DNA of 34,701 bases from Pelomonas sp046294815 (GCA_046294815.1 JBKBOJ010000032.1:1-34701); one strand, 5' to 3'; shown: positions 25,219 through 33,105, counted from the first letter of the stretch. The notes: generated by a model from the letters alone, not told the origin. Numbers and translations are program-made.

Positions 25219-26144
25219 TGCTGCGGCGCCCGCGCACCGACTTCTGGCGGGTCGGCATCGTTCCCATCGCGCTGGCTGACGTCACACCCGAAACGCTGGC
25301 GGCCGCCCGCGACCGCATCACCTGGCTGCCCGACGCCGGCCGCTGGCGCTACTTCGCCGACCCGTTCGGCCTGGTGCGGGGTGACACCCTGCATGTGTTC
25401 GTCGAGGCCTATGACTACCGCGTGAAGCGCGCAACGCTGGAGCGCCATGCCCTGCGCCTGGCGGACCTGCAGTGGCTGGGCTGCACCACCGTGATGGACG
25501 AGCGGTTTCACCTCTCCTACCCGCAGGTGTTCGAGCATGGCGGCCAGACCTGGATGGTGCCCGAGACCTACCAGGCTGGTGAGATTGCGCTCTACCGCGC
25601 CGCCGACGACACGCTGGACCGCTGGCAGCGCGAATGCGCTCTGATCGGCGGCGTGCCCGGGGCCGATGCCTCGGTGATCGAGGTGCATGGCCAGTGGTGG
25701 ATGTTCTACACCCTGGTCGGCCCCGGCGCACGGGATCAGCGCGAGCTTCACATCGCCCACGCACCTGCGCTCACCGGCCCTTGGACGCCGCTGCCCAGCA
25801 ACCCCGTGCGCGTCAACCGCGACGGCGCCCGCCCGGCGGGCCGCCCCTTCATCGGCCATGACGGCGTGTTGACGCTGCCGGTGCAAGACAGCTCCACAGG
25901 CTACGGCAGCGCCACGCGGCTGTTGCGCTTCCCGGTGCTGAGCCCTGCCCAGGTCTTGATCGAGGCCGGCATGCAGCGACTGACCGGCGACCTGGTCAGC
26001 GCCACGCACACCGCGGGCCTGCACACGCTCACGGGCTGCGGGCAGCTCACCCTGATCGACGTCAAACGCATCGACCGCTCGCGGGGGCGGCAGTGGCTGG
26101 ACATCAAGCGGCGCCTGAGGCGGTTGCTCGGCCAAGCCTGGTAA
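25218..26144 (+). CDS. GINT1 N-terminal-like glycan enzyme
   Basis: The 308-residue product resembles the N-terminal beta-propeller-like domain of glucosamine inositolphosphorylceramide transferase, a GH43-like fold found in bacterial surface-polysaccharide clusters. Landmarks are WRYFADPFGLV with FVEAYDY (about 40-65), HLSYPQVFEH, MVPETYQAGEIALYRA (about 115-130) and DASVIEVHGQWWMFYT (about 152-168). No signal peptide or membrane helix. It may transfer or modify a sugar, but no reaction is established for this bacterial group. The start at 25218 was chosen over an earlier in-frame one because it overlaps the glycosyltransferase stop (TGATG) and precedes the conserved region. Basic C-terminal tail (RQWLDIKRRLRRLLG) may touch the membrane. 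Confidence 0.78.
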   Translation: MLRRPRTDFWRVGIVPIALADVTPETLAAARDRITWLPDAGRWRYFADPFGLVRGDTLHVFVEAYDYRVKRATLERHALRLADLQWLGCTTVMDERFHLSYPQVFEHGGQTWMVPETYQAGEIALYRAADDTLDRWQRECALIGGVPGADASVIEVHGQWWMFYTLVGPGARDQRELHIAHAPALTGPWTPLPSNPVRVNRDGARPAGRPFIGHDGVLTLPVQDSSTGYGSATRLLRFPVLSPAQVLIEAGMQRLTGDLVSATHTAGLHTLTGCGQLTLIDVKRIDRSRGRQWLDIKRRLRRLLGQAW

Positions 26145-26294
26145 AGACAGGCTCCTAGCCCGACACACCGGCGTCGTCGGCTTGCCGGAGGGCGGCTCGC
26201 CCGGCGGCGTGGTGGCGCAGCGGGCCGGCATGGATGCGTTGCGCATCACGCAGCAGGGGGAGCTGCCGTTCGCCTGCCTGATCAGGCGGGCACA
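26145..26294 (+). pseudogene. possible 3' fragment of a lost gene
   Basis: Between the cassette and the flgH stop, one plus-strand frame (about 26155-26294) reads like protein: ...HTGVVGLPEGGSPGG, VVAQRAGMDALRITQQGELP, FACLIRRAHQLGAMF, with G or C in nearly all third positions. There is no plausible start, and the likeness to protein ends where the antisense of flgH begins. It is in a different frame from the preceding gene. I cannot name the family. It could be debris of a third cassette gene, or chance in GC-rich DNA. A near-perfect hairpin (26272-26291) lies at its end. Confidence 0.3.
26146..26160. repeat. short repeat copy, after glycan cassette
   Basis: Read on the minus strand this gives TGTCGGGCT followed by AGGAGCCTGTC (about 26147-26166). 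The same two blocks occur in swapped order in the hairpin at 33134-33154. It lies directly after the stop of the last cassette gene. Confidence 0.3.
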
Positions 26295-26963
26295 TCAACT
26301 CGGTGCGATGTTCAAGAAGAAGCGCGACAGCCAGCCGATGGCGTGGGCGTCGCTGACTGCGCCGCGGCCGCGCTGCTCGATGCGTACATTGGCCACGGCG
26401 GTGGAGGGCACCGCATTGCCCTGACCGATGGCGCGCGGGTCGACCTGACCCGAGAAGCGCAGCACGTCCACGTTGCGGTTCACGCCGATCTGCTTCTCGC
26501 CGCTGATCATCAGGTGGCCGTTGGGCAGCACGGCGGTCACGACGGCCGTGATCACACCGGTGAATTCGTTGGTGTTCTGGTTGCTGCCCTTGCCTTTGTT
26601 GTCGTTGCTCGACGTGGCCGCGGCGCCGGCCCGGCCGAAGGAGTTGCTTGCAATGCCGGGCAGCGCGGTCACGCCGGCCGACAGCGCGCCGCTCTTGCTG
26701 AGTTCGCTGGTGCTGGTCTGCGACGCGGACACGCGCTCGGTGATGTTGATGGTCAGCGTGTCGCCCACCAGCCGGGCGCGATGGTCCTCGAACAGCGGGC
26801 GGTAGCTGGCGGCCTGGTAGATGGCGCCGTTGTTCGCCGACTGCGGCGGCACCAGTGGCAGGTCCACGACCGGCCGGTGGCTGAGCTCGACCTGCGGCGT
26901 GGGGTAGGGCGTGGCGCAGCCGGCGAGCAGGGTGGCGGCGAGGCCGAGGGCGAGGTACTTCAT
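26295..26963 (-). CDS. flgH: flagellar L-ring lipoprotein FlgH
   Basis: Outer-membrane ring of the basal body. The 222-residue product has a lipoprotein signal with lipobox LLAGC (Cys near residue 17), then the FlgH core: SYRPLFEDHRARLVGDTLTINITERVSASQ, a flexible Asn/Gly/Ser-rich segment, and VLPNGHLMISGEKQIGVNRNVDVLRFSGQVDPRAIGQGN. The C-terminus WLSRFFLNIAPS is complete. ATG at 26963 is preferred over a TTG five codons earlier because GGAG lies seven bases before it. It starts 11 bases after flgG. Its downstream neighbour is the convergent glycan cassette, not flgI. Confidence 0.96.
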   Translation of the reverse strand: MKYLALGLAATLLAGCATPYPTPQVELSHRPVVDLPLVPPQSANNGAIYQAASYRPLFEDHRARLVGDTLTINITERVSASQTSTSELSKSGALSAGVTALPGIASNSFGRAGAAATSSNDNKGKGSNQNTNEFTGVITAVVTAVLPNGHLMISGEKQIGVNRNVDVLRFSGQVDPRAIGQGNAVPSTAVANVRIEQRGRGAVSDAHAIGWLSRFFLNIAPS

Positions 26964-26974
26964 GGTGCGTCTCC

Positions 26975-27757
26975 TCAAATCTGGGCCAGCTTCTGCAGCA
27001 TCTGGTCCGAGGTCTGCACCGCCTTGGAGTTCAGCTCGTAAGCGCGCTGGGTCTGGATCATCTGCACCAGTTCCTCCACGACGTTGACGTTGGAGGTCTC
27101 GACGAAGCCCTGCTGCAGCGCGCCGATGCCGTTGCTATTGGGCGCGCCGGTGTTGGGCGTGCCGCTGGAGGCGGTCTCGGCGAAGAGGTTCTGGCCGCGC
27201 GGGTCCAGGCCGGCGGGGTTCACGAAGGTGGCGAGCTGGATCTGGCCCACGGTCTGCGGCGTGGGCTGGCCGGGCAGCGTGACGCTGACCGTGCCGTCGG
27301 CGCCGATGGTCAGGCTCTGGGCGTTGTTCGGGATCGTGATGCCAGGCAGCACGGTGTAGCCGTTGCTGGTCACCATCTGCCCGTTGGCATTGAGCTGGAA
27401 GCTGCCGTCGCGGGTGTAGGCGTTGGTGCCGTCGGGCATCTGGATCTGGAAGAAGCCATCGCCCTTGATGGCGAGGTCCAGGTTGTTGCTGGTCTGCTGC
27501 AGATTGCCCTGGGTGTAGATGCGCGCCGTGGCCACCGGGCGCACGCCCAGGCCCACCTGCAGGCCGGTGGGCAGGGTGGTCTGCTCGGTGCTGTTGGCGC
27601 CGGCCTGGCGCAGATTCTGGTAGATCAGGTCCTCGAACACCGCGTGCGAGCGTTTGTAGCCGTTGGTCGCGACGTTGGCGAGGTTGTGCGAGATGTTGTC
27701 CAGCTGGGTCTGCTGGGCTTCCATGCCGGTCTTGGCAATCCACAAGGAACGCATCAT
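26975..27757 (-). CDS. flgG: flagellar distal rod protein FlgG
   Basis: Distal rod subunit, exported by the flagellar apparatus. The 260 residues are the normal length. N-terminus MMRSLWIAKTGMEAQQTQLDNISHNLANVATNGYKRS carries the rod motif; C-terminus NVVEELVQMIQTQRAYELNSKAVQTSDQMLQKLAQI is nearly invariant in the family. Two bases separate it from flgF. Confidence 0.97.
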   Translation of the reverse strand: MMRSLWIAKTGMEAQQTQLDNISHNLANVATNGYKRSHAVFEDLIYQNLRQAGANSTEQTTLPTGLQVGLGVRPVATARIYTQGNLQQTSNNLDLAIKGDGFFQIQMPDGTNAYTRDGSFQLNANGQMVTSNGYTVLPGITIPNNAQSLTIGADGTVSVTLPGQPTPQTVGQIQLATFVNPAGLDPRGQNLFAETASSGTPNTGAPNSNGIGALQQGFVETSNVNVVEELVQMIQTQRAYELNSKAVQTSDQMLQKLAQI

Positions 27758-27759
27758 GG

Positions 27760-28491
27760 TCAGGTACTCCCGAGGAGCTTGGCGGACTGCTGTCCTTGGG
27801 TTTGCGCGATCTGCAGCAGCTTCATCTGCTGCTCGAACTGGCGGGCCGCGGCGATCATGGCCACCATGGTCTCGACCGGGCTGACGTTGGAGCCCTCCAG
27901 CGCGCCGTCCTGCAGCCGCGCGGCCGGGTCGGCGGGCAGGTCGCCCTCTGGCGCGCGGAACAGCCCGTCCGCGCCGCGCGTGAGCGTCTGCGTGGTCTCG
28001 GGCGTCACCAGCTTGAGCCGGCCGATGTTGGTGGGGCGCTGGTTGGGCGCCTTGGCAGTGACGGTGCCGTCGCTGCCGATGGACACCTCGGCGTTGGGCG
28101 GCACGTTGATGGGGCCGCCGTCGCCCAGCACCGGCATGCCGTTGCGCATCACCAGCAGGCCTTCGCCGCTGACGTCCAGCGAGCCAGCGCGGGTGTAGGC
28201 CTCGGTGCCGTCGTTGGCCTGCACAGCGAGCCAGGCGCGGCCCTGCATGGCCACGTCCAGGTTGCGGCCGGTAGGCGTCAGCGGCCCGGGGGTGTCGTCG
28301 TAGCCGATGGTGGTTTCCAGCGCGAAGGCGCGGGTGGAGGCGCCGTCGCCGCGCACCGGCACGGCGCGGAAAGCCTGCAGCTCGGCGCGGAAGCCATTGG
28401 TCGTGACGTTGGCGAGGTTGTGCGACAGCACGTCCTGGCGCTGCATGGCGGCTTTGGCGCCGGCCATCGACAGGTAGATCATGCGGTCCAT
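27760..28491 (-). CDS. flgF: flagellar proximal rod protein FlgF
   Basis: Proximal rod subunit (243 residues). N-terminus MDRMIYLSMAGAKAAMQRQDVLSHNLANVTTNGFRAEL and C-terminus SNVSPVETMVAMIAAARQFEQQMKLLQIAQ are typical. The motif LTPTGRNLDVAMQGRAWLAVQ in the middle is the shared rod/hook D1 signature. It lies between flgE (19-base gap) and flgG (2-base gap). Confidence 0.96.
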   Translation of the reverse strand: MDRMIYLSMAGAKAAMQRQDVLSHNLANVTTNGFRAELQAFRAVPVRGDGASTRAFALETTIGYDDTPGPLTPTGRNLDVAMQGRAWLAVQANDGTEAYTRAGSLDVSGEGLLVMRNGMPVLGDGGPINVPPNAEVSIGSDGTVTAKAPNQRPTNIGRLKLVTPETTQTLTRGADGLFRAPEGDLPADPAARLQDGALEGSNVSPVETMVAMIAAARQFEQQMKLLQIAQTQGQQSAKLLGST

Positions 28492-28510
28492 CGCAGCACC
28501 TCAGTCGTGT

Positions 28511-29815
28511 TCAGCGCAGGTTCACGATGGTCTGCAGGACCTGGTCCTGCGTCTTGATCGTCTGGGCATTGGCCTGGTAGGCGCGCTGGGCCGTCACCAT
28601 GTTGACGAGCTCGGCGGTCAGGTCGACATTGCTTTCCTCCAGCGCGCCGGACTGCAGTGCGCCCATGTTGCCGTCACCCGGCACCCCCACCACTGCGTCG
28701 CCCGAGGCCACGGTGCGGATCCAGACGTTGCCCCCCAGGGTCTGCAGGCCCTGCGGGTTGCGGAAGGAGGCCAGCTCGACCTGGCCCGCCGGCTTGCTCT
28801 GGCCGTTGGAGTAGCGGGCCAAGATGACGCCGTTGTTGGCCACGGTGATGCCGGTCAGCTGGCCCGGCGCATAGCCGTCCTGCGACAGGTTGGTCACAGC
28901 AAAGCTGCTGCCGTTCTCGGTGGCGCCGGTCAGGTCGAGCTGAATGGGTGGGTTGTCAATCGCCAGCGTCGCGTTGCCGCGGGCGCTGATTGCCGCTGGA
29001 ACGGGCATGTCGATGGGCGCGGTCGGGCTGCTGGGCGAGCCGCCAGTCGGCGGGAAGGTGATGGTGGTGTAAGGCGCCGTCAGCAGGTTGGGGTTGTTCG
29101 CATCGGGGGCGGTGGCAGCGAAGGGCGTCCCGTTGGCCGTTGCGTAGACGTTCCAGGTGTTGCTGCCGTCGGCGGCGGTGGACGCCTTCTGGAAGTAGAA
29201 GGTGATGGCGATGTCCTGGCCCTTGGCGTCATACACCGTCATCGATGTGGCGTTGTTGTAGGTGGTGCTGTCGGTCAGGTCCATGCCGGCGCCGCTGGCG
29301 GGCGCGGTGATGGGCAGGCGCGAGTCCAGGTTGAACTCCATCGTGACCTTGGATGTCACCGCCGGCGGGATGCCGCCGGTGGGCAGCTGCAGCGGCTGCG
29401 CCACGCCGGGCTGCACGACGCCGGCGCCGTTGGCCGGGTAGCCCATCAGCTTCAGACCGTCGTTGTTGACGATGAAGCCGTCCTTGCTGACCTTGAACTG
29501 GCCGTTGCGGCTGTAGCGTGGCGGGTTGGCGCCGTCGCTGAGCTGGAAGAAGCCGCCGCCGTTGATGGCCAGGTCCATCGGGTTCTCGGTGATGGTGATG
29601 TTGCCCTGCGTGAACTGCTGGGCCACGGTGCGCAGCGTGGTGCCGATGCCGATCTGGTTCTGGCCCGCGCCGTTCAGCGCCGCGGCATAGACGTCGGCGA
29701 ACTCCGCCCGCGACGCCTTGGCGCCGTAGGTGCTCGAGTTGGCGATGTTGTTGCCGATGACGTCGAGGTTCTTGGACGCGGCGTTGAGCCCGGAGAGGCC
29801 TTGCTGGAATGCCAT
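28511..29815 (-). CDS. flgE: flagellar hook protein FlgE
   Basis: Hook subunit, 434 residues. N-terminus MAFQQGLSGLNAASKNLDVIGNNIANSSTYGAKASRAEF and C-terminus NVDLTAELVNMVTAQRAYQANAQTIKTQDQVLQTIVNLR define the family. The large Ala/Thr/Pro-rich centre (about 150-340) is the variable surface domain. An AAGGA lies before the ATG. It follows flgD by 31 bases. Confidence 0.97.
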   Translation of the reverse strand: MAFQQGLSGLNAASKNLDVIGNNIANSSTYGAKASRAEFADVYAAALNGAGQNQIGIGTTLRTVAQQFTQGNITITENPMDLAINGGGFFQLSDGANPPRYSRNGQFKVSKDGFIVNNDGLKLMGYPANGAGVVQPGVAQPLQLPTGGIPPAVTSKVTMEFNLDSRLPITAPASGAGMDLTDSTTYNNATSMTVYDAKGQDIAITFYFQKASTAADGSNTWNVYATANGTPFAATAPDANNPNLLTAPYTTITFPPTGGSPSSPTAPIDMPVPAAISARGNATLAIDNPPIQLDLTGATENGSSFAVTNLSQDGYAPGQLTGITVANNGVILARYSNGQSKPAGQVELASFRNPQGLQTLGGNVWIRTVASGDAVVGVPGDGNMGALQSGALEESNVDLTAELVNMVTAQRAYQANAQTIKTQDQVLQTIVNLR

Positions 29816-29846
29816 GGGGAGGTCCTTGCTGTGGTGCGGGGGGTGT

Positions 29847-30488
29847 TCAGTTGACGGCCGAGACGGACGTGTAGTCCACCGGGCCGAGGCGGGCGAGGTT
29901 GAGCTTGAGGCTGCCGTTCTCGCTGTAGACGGCCTCCACCTTGTCCTGCGCGTAGGTGGTGGAGGGCACGACGGCCGTGCCGTTGGTGGCGGTGATGCGG
30001 TAGCGCACCTCGGAGCCTTCGGGCACCAGCGTGCCGGCCTGCCAGCTGAAGGTCTGGCGGCCGGCGCCCGCGGCGCCGAGTTGCTGGGTGGCGATGACGT
30101 TGCCCGCCGGGCCGAGGATTTCCAGCTTGACGTTCTGCGCTGCGCCGTCCAGCTCGTAGCTGCCCTTGGCCACGCCGCCTGTCACCAGCAGCTTGTCGCT
30201 GGGCACGCTGACCTCGCGGCCCACCAGCGAGATGGACTGCAGCGCCTGCATCTGGCCCAGTTGGGTGCCCAGGCTCTTGATGCTGGTGTCCAGCGTCGCC
30301 AGGCTGGTGACCTGCTGGATCTGCGCCATCTGGCTGGTCACCTGGGCGTTGTCCATCGGGTTGAGTGGGTCCTGGTTGTTCATCTGCGCGACGAGCAGCT
30401 TCAGGAAGCGGTCCTGCGTCTCGGCGGCGGTTTTGGTCGAGGCGCTGGCCGTACGGCTGGTGCTGCCGTTCAATGCGGTGATGTCCAT
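29847..30488 (-). CDS. flgD: flagellar hook cap/assembly protein FlgD
   Basis: Scaffolding cap for hook polymerisation, 213 residues. The conserved N-terminal part FLKLLVAQMNNQDPLNPMDNAQVTSQMAQIQQVTSLATLDTSIKSL is present, followed by the FlgD Ig-like/tudor region (about 85-205, VKLEILGPAGNVIATQQLGAAGAG, FSWQAGTLVPEGSEVRYRITA). It lies 22 bases after flgC. Confidence 0.96.
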   Translation of the reverse strand: MDITALNGSTSRTASASTKTAAETQDRFLKLLVAQMNNQDPLNPMDNAQVTSQMAQIQQVTSLATLDTSIKSLGTQLGQMQALQSISLVGREVSVPSDKLLVTGGVAKGSYELDGAAQNVKLEILGPAGNVIATQQLGAAGAGRQTFSWQAGTLVPEGSEVRYRITATNGTAVVPSTTYAQDKVEAVYSENGSLKLNLARLGPVDYTSVSAVN

Positions 30489-30510
30489 GGCTTGCCTTCA
30501 GCGCGCGGGC

Positions 30511-30927
30511 TCAGTTCTGGCCCAGTTGCAAGGTCTTGAGCAGCAGGCTCTTGGCCGTGCTCATCACCTCGATGTTGTTCTGGTAGGAGCGCGACGCCGA
30601 GATCATGTTGACCATCTCCTCCACCGGGTTCACGTTGGAGTAGGTCACGTAGCCGTCGGCGTCGGCCTGCGGGTGCTTGGGGTCGTGCACGCGGCGGCCG
30701 GGCGTCTGATCCTCGGTGATGCCGGCCACGCGCACGCCGGCCGTGCTGCTGTCGGTGCCGGCGCCCAGCAGCTGGGTCTGGAATACCACCTGGCGCGCCT
30801 TGTAGGCCTGGCCGTCGGGGCCTGCCACGGTGTCGGCATTGGCCAGGTTGCTGGCCACCACGTTGAGCCGCTGGCTTTGCGCGCTGACGGCGCTGCCGCT
30901 GACGTGGAAGATCTGGAACATCGACAT
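30511..30927 (-). CDS. flgC: flagellar proximal rod protein FlgC
   Basis: Proximal rod subunit of 138 residues, the usual size. Motifs: VSGSAVSAQSQRLNVVASNLANADTV near the start and YVTYSNVNPVEEMVNMISASRSYQNNIEVMSTAKSLLLKTLQLGQ at the end. A GGAGG lies eight bases before the ATG at 30927. It starts 14 bases after flgB. Confidence 0.97.
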   Translation of the reverse strand: MSMFQIFHVSGSAVSAQSQRLNVVASNLANADTVAGPDGQAYKARQVVFQTQLLGAGTDSSTAGVRVAGITEDQTPGRRVHDPKHPQADADGYVTYSNVNPVEEMVNMISASRSYQNNIEVMSTAKSLLLKTLQLGQN

Positions 30928-30941
30928 GGCTCAGTCCTCCG

Positions 30942-31355
30942 TCAAGGCTGGTTGTGCGACTTCATTGCATCCAGCGTGGTGCGCACGCTGCCGTTGATGA
31001 AGCGCAGCGTGGCCTCGTACTTCACGCTGTTGTCGGCGAAGCTGGCGCGCTCGCGGTCCATGTCCACGCCGTTGCTGTCCAGGCTGGTCTGGGCTTGCAG
31101 CGCGAACTCCTTGGCGCTGTCGCTGCGGGCGCCGGCCAGCGGTGTGATGTGGCCGCGCTGCGTGGCGGCCAGCGCGCCCGGCGTGGCCACTTCGCCGGTG
31201 GCCTCGCGCAGGGCGCGGGCGAAGTCCAGCTCGCGCGCCTGGTAGCCCGGCGTGTCGGCATTGGCGATGTTGCTGGCAAGCAGGCGCTGACGCTCCGCCC
31301 GCAGCATGAGCGCCTGGGTCTGGAAGTTCAGCGAGTCGGTGAGTCGGTTCAACAT
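30942..31355 (-). CDS. flgB: flagellar proximal rod protein FlgB
   Basis: First gene of the minus-strand flg operon; proximal rod subunit of 137 residues. N-terminus LNRLTDSLNFQTQALMLRAERQRLLASNIANADTPGYQARELDF contains the rod motif ANADTPGYQAR, and the C-terminus NGVDMDRERASFADNSVKYEATLRFINGSVRTTLDAM is characteristic. AGAGG lies before the ATG. It diverges from flgA. Confidence 0.97.
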   Translation of the reverse strand: MLNRLTDSLNFQTQALMLRAERQRLLASNIANADTPGYQARELDFARALREATGEVATPGALAATQRGHITPLAGARSDSAKEFALQAQTSLDSNGVDMDRERASFADNSVKYEATLRFINGSVRTTLDAMKSHNQP

Positions 31356-31501
31356 CTGCGGACCTCTTTCGAGGGGGCGAGCCGGGAGGGCCTCTTGCGT
31401 TGATTGTCTGAACCGGGTCCGAAAACATGAGCGGGATTAGCGGGCCCAAAGCCGGCCAATTCGGCCCTAGGGAACGCCCCAGCGTCTCTAGAGTGGCGGC
31501 C
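31356..31501. promoter_or_regulatory. divergent flgB/flgA promoter region
   Basis: The 146-base gap must hold promoters for the rod/hook operon (minus) and flgA (plus). An interrupted palindrome GGCCAATTCGGCC and surrounding GGGCCC/CCTAGGG symmetry lie around 31440-31475. I found no clear sigma-54 or sigma-28 element, which would fit FlhDC-activated sigma-70 promoters, but no FlhDC box was identified with confidence. Confidence 0.4.
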
Positions 31502-32200
31502 ATGCTGCGTGCAATTGCTCTCCTGCTGTGCCTGCTGACGGCCGCGGTGACTGTGCGGGCCCAGGGGGTGCTCGACCCGGCCCTGCTGGAGCGCGTGCGC
31601 TTACTGGTCGAGACCGCCGCCCGCGCCGCGTCAGCGCCCGGTACGCGCGTGGTCGTGCAGATTGGCCAGCTCGATCCGCGTCTGCGCCTGGCGCCTTGCC
31701 AGCAGGTCCAGCCCTATCTGCCGCCCGGCATGGCCGCCTGGGGCCGCAGCCGCGTGGGCCTGCGCTGCACCGACGGCGTGGCGCGCTGGAACGTGACGCT
31801 GCCCGTGCAGGTGTCCGTGTTCGGGCGCGTGGTGGTGGCCGCCGCGCCGCTGCCGGCTGGGGTGAATTTGTCTCAAGAACACCTGGCGCTGGCCGAAATC
31901 GACATCGCGGCCGAACCGGGCGCCGTGTTCACCGATGCCGGCGCGCTGATCGGCCGCACCCTGGGCCGCCCGCTGGGTGCGGCCGAGGCGGTGCGGGCGC
32001 CGGCGCTGAAGGCGCGCCAGTGGTTTGCGGCCGGCGAGACCGTGCAGGTGCGGGCGGTCGGCGACGGATTTGCCGTCGTGGCCGAGGCTCAGGCCATGGG
32101 GCCGGGCATCGAGGGGCAGGACGTGCGCGTGCGCTTCGACAGCGGCCGCGTGGCCAGCGGCCGGGCCGTCGGCGAACGCCAGGTGGAGCTGAGGCTGTGA
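31502..32200 (+). CDS. flgA: flagellar P-ring assembly chaperone FlgA
   Basis: Periplasmic chaperone needed for P-ring (FlgI) formation. The 232-residue product starts with a signal peptide (MLRAIALLLCLLTAAVTVRAQG) and ends with the SAF/FlgA C-terminal domain (about 110-230): VVVAAAPLPAGVNLSQEHLALAEIDIA, LIGRTLGRPLGAAEAVRAPALKARQWFAAGETVQV, and VRVRFDSGRVASGRAVGERQVEL. The frame is open upstream to 31427, but only the ATG at 31502 puts the signal peptide at the N-terminus. It diverges from flgB and precedes flgM by 150 bases. Confidence 0.95.
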   Translation: MLRAIALLLCLLTAAVTVRAQGVLDPALLERVRLLVETAARAASAPGTRVVVQIGQLDPRLRLAPCQQVQPYLPPGMAAWGRSRVGLRCTDGVARWNVTLPVQVSVFGRVVVAAAPLPAGVNLSQEHLALAEIDIAAEPGAVFTDAGALIGRTLGRPLGAAEAVRAPALKARQWFAAGETVQVRAVGDGFAVVAEAQAMGPGIEGQDVRVRFDSGRVASGRAVGERQVELRL

Positions 32201-32263
32201 GCATTGCGCCACACTTTGCGCTGGCAATCGGCCGAACAGGCCGGACAAACCCGGCAAATCGCG

Positions 32264-32291
32264 CTCAAGATCCGGTGGCGCAGGCCGATAC
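32264..32291 (+). promoter_or_regulatory. sigma-28 (FliA) promoter for flgM
   Basis: CTCAAG (-35) and GCCGATAC (-10) with 14 bases between TCAAG and GCCGATA, the spacing and wording of sigma-28 promoters. It lies 60 bases before the flgM ATG, where a class 3 promoter for flgMN is expected in addition to read-through from flgA. Confidence 0.8.
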
Positions 32292-32350
32292 AGGAGCAAA
32301 CTCACCCGAATTGCCCGCCCGTGGGGCCTGCCCCGCTCCTGGAGAACGTC

Positions 32351-32677
32351 ATGAAGATCGGTAACAGCCCCAGCCCCGACGGCAGCAGTCCGGCCAAGGC
32401 CGAGCGCGCTGCGCCGCGCAAGCCGGAGGCGGCGGCAACCGAGGTCGCCCGTCGGGCAGCGGCCGCCCCGGCGCCCAGCGCCCAGGTCGAGATTTCCAGT
32501 GTCGCCAAGCTGGCCGCCAGTGTCGGCAGCGACGACGGCAGCTTCGATGCCGCCAAGGTTCAGCGCATCTCTCAGGCCATCGCCGAGGGCAAGTTCACGA
32601 TCAACGCCAAGGCCATCGCCGACAAGCTCATCGCCAATGCGCAAGAATTGCTGGACGCGCGCGCCAACAAGCACTGA
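32351..32677 (+). CDS. flgM: anti-sigma-28 factor FlgM
   Basis: Holds sigma-28 (FliA) inactive until the hook is finished, then is exported through the flagellum. The 108 residues start MKIGNSPSPDGSSPAKAE, disordered and Ala/Pro/Glu-rich, and end with the sigma-binding region VEISSVAKLAASVGSDDGSFDAAKVQRISQAIAEGKFTINAKAIADKLIANAQELL, the family signature. GGAGA lies five bases before the ATG. Its own sigma-28 promoter upstream gives the usual feedback loop. The frame is open to 32204, but that region carries the promoter. Confidence 0.96.
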   Translation: MKIGNSPSPDGSSPAKAERAAPRKPEAAATEVARRAAAAPAPSAQVEISSVAKLAASVGSDDGSFDAAKVQRISQAIAEGKFTINAKAIADKLIANAQELLDARANKH

Positions 32678-32691
32678 ACGCTTTGCACACC

Positions 32692-33084
32692 ATGACCGCC
32701 ATCGCCCCGTCCGCCCCGCTCAGCGCCGAACTCGAAGCCCCGCTGCTGGCCGTTGAGGCGGCGCTGAACCAACTGGGTGACGCGCTGGCCCGCCGGGATG
32801 CGGTGGCCATCGAGCAGCATGCGGCCGAGCTGCACCAGCACCTGGCCCGCGCCGTGCAGAGCTTTGGTGAGGCCGCCCGCAGCGGCGGCGTGCCGCCGGC
32901 GCTGCGCAACCGCCTGGTGCGCGCCGGTGGCCTGCTCGCGGCCCAGCGTGAGTCGCTGGCCCGCGCCAATGCGTCGCTGGATCGTGCGCTGGATGTGCTG
33001 ATCCCGAGCGAGCCGACGGGCCTGTACGGCGCCGGCGGCAAGCCCGAGCGCCGCTCCTCGGGCGGCGGCAGCTATACCGCCTGA
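32692..33084 (+). CDS. flgN: flagellar export chaperone FlgN
   Basis: Cytosolic chaperone for the junction proteins FlgK and FlgL. The 130-residue helical protein begins MTAIAPSAPLSAELEAPLLAVEAALNQLGDALARRDAVAIEQHAAEL and has the FlgN-type long amphipathic helices with LVRAGGLLAAQRESLARANASLDRALDVL; the last 20 residues are a Gly/Ser-rich tail. Sequence conservation in this family is low, so the call rests partly on position 14 bases after flgM. A terminator follows at once. Confidence 0.9.
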   Translation: MTAIAPSAPLSAELEAPLLAVEAALNQLGDALARRDAVAIEQHAAELHQHLARAVQSFGEAARSGGVPPALRNRLVRAGGLLAAQRESLARANASLDRALDVLIPSEPTGLYGAGGKPERRSSGGGSYTA

Positions 33085-33105
33085 TTCCACTTGCCGCATC
33101 CGCCC

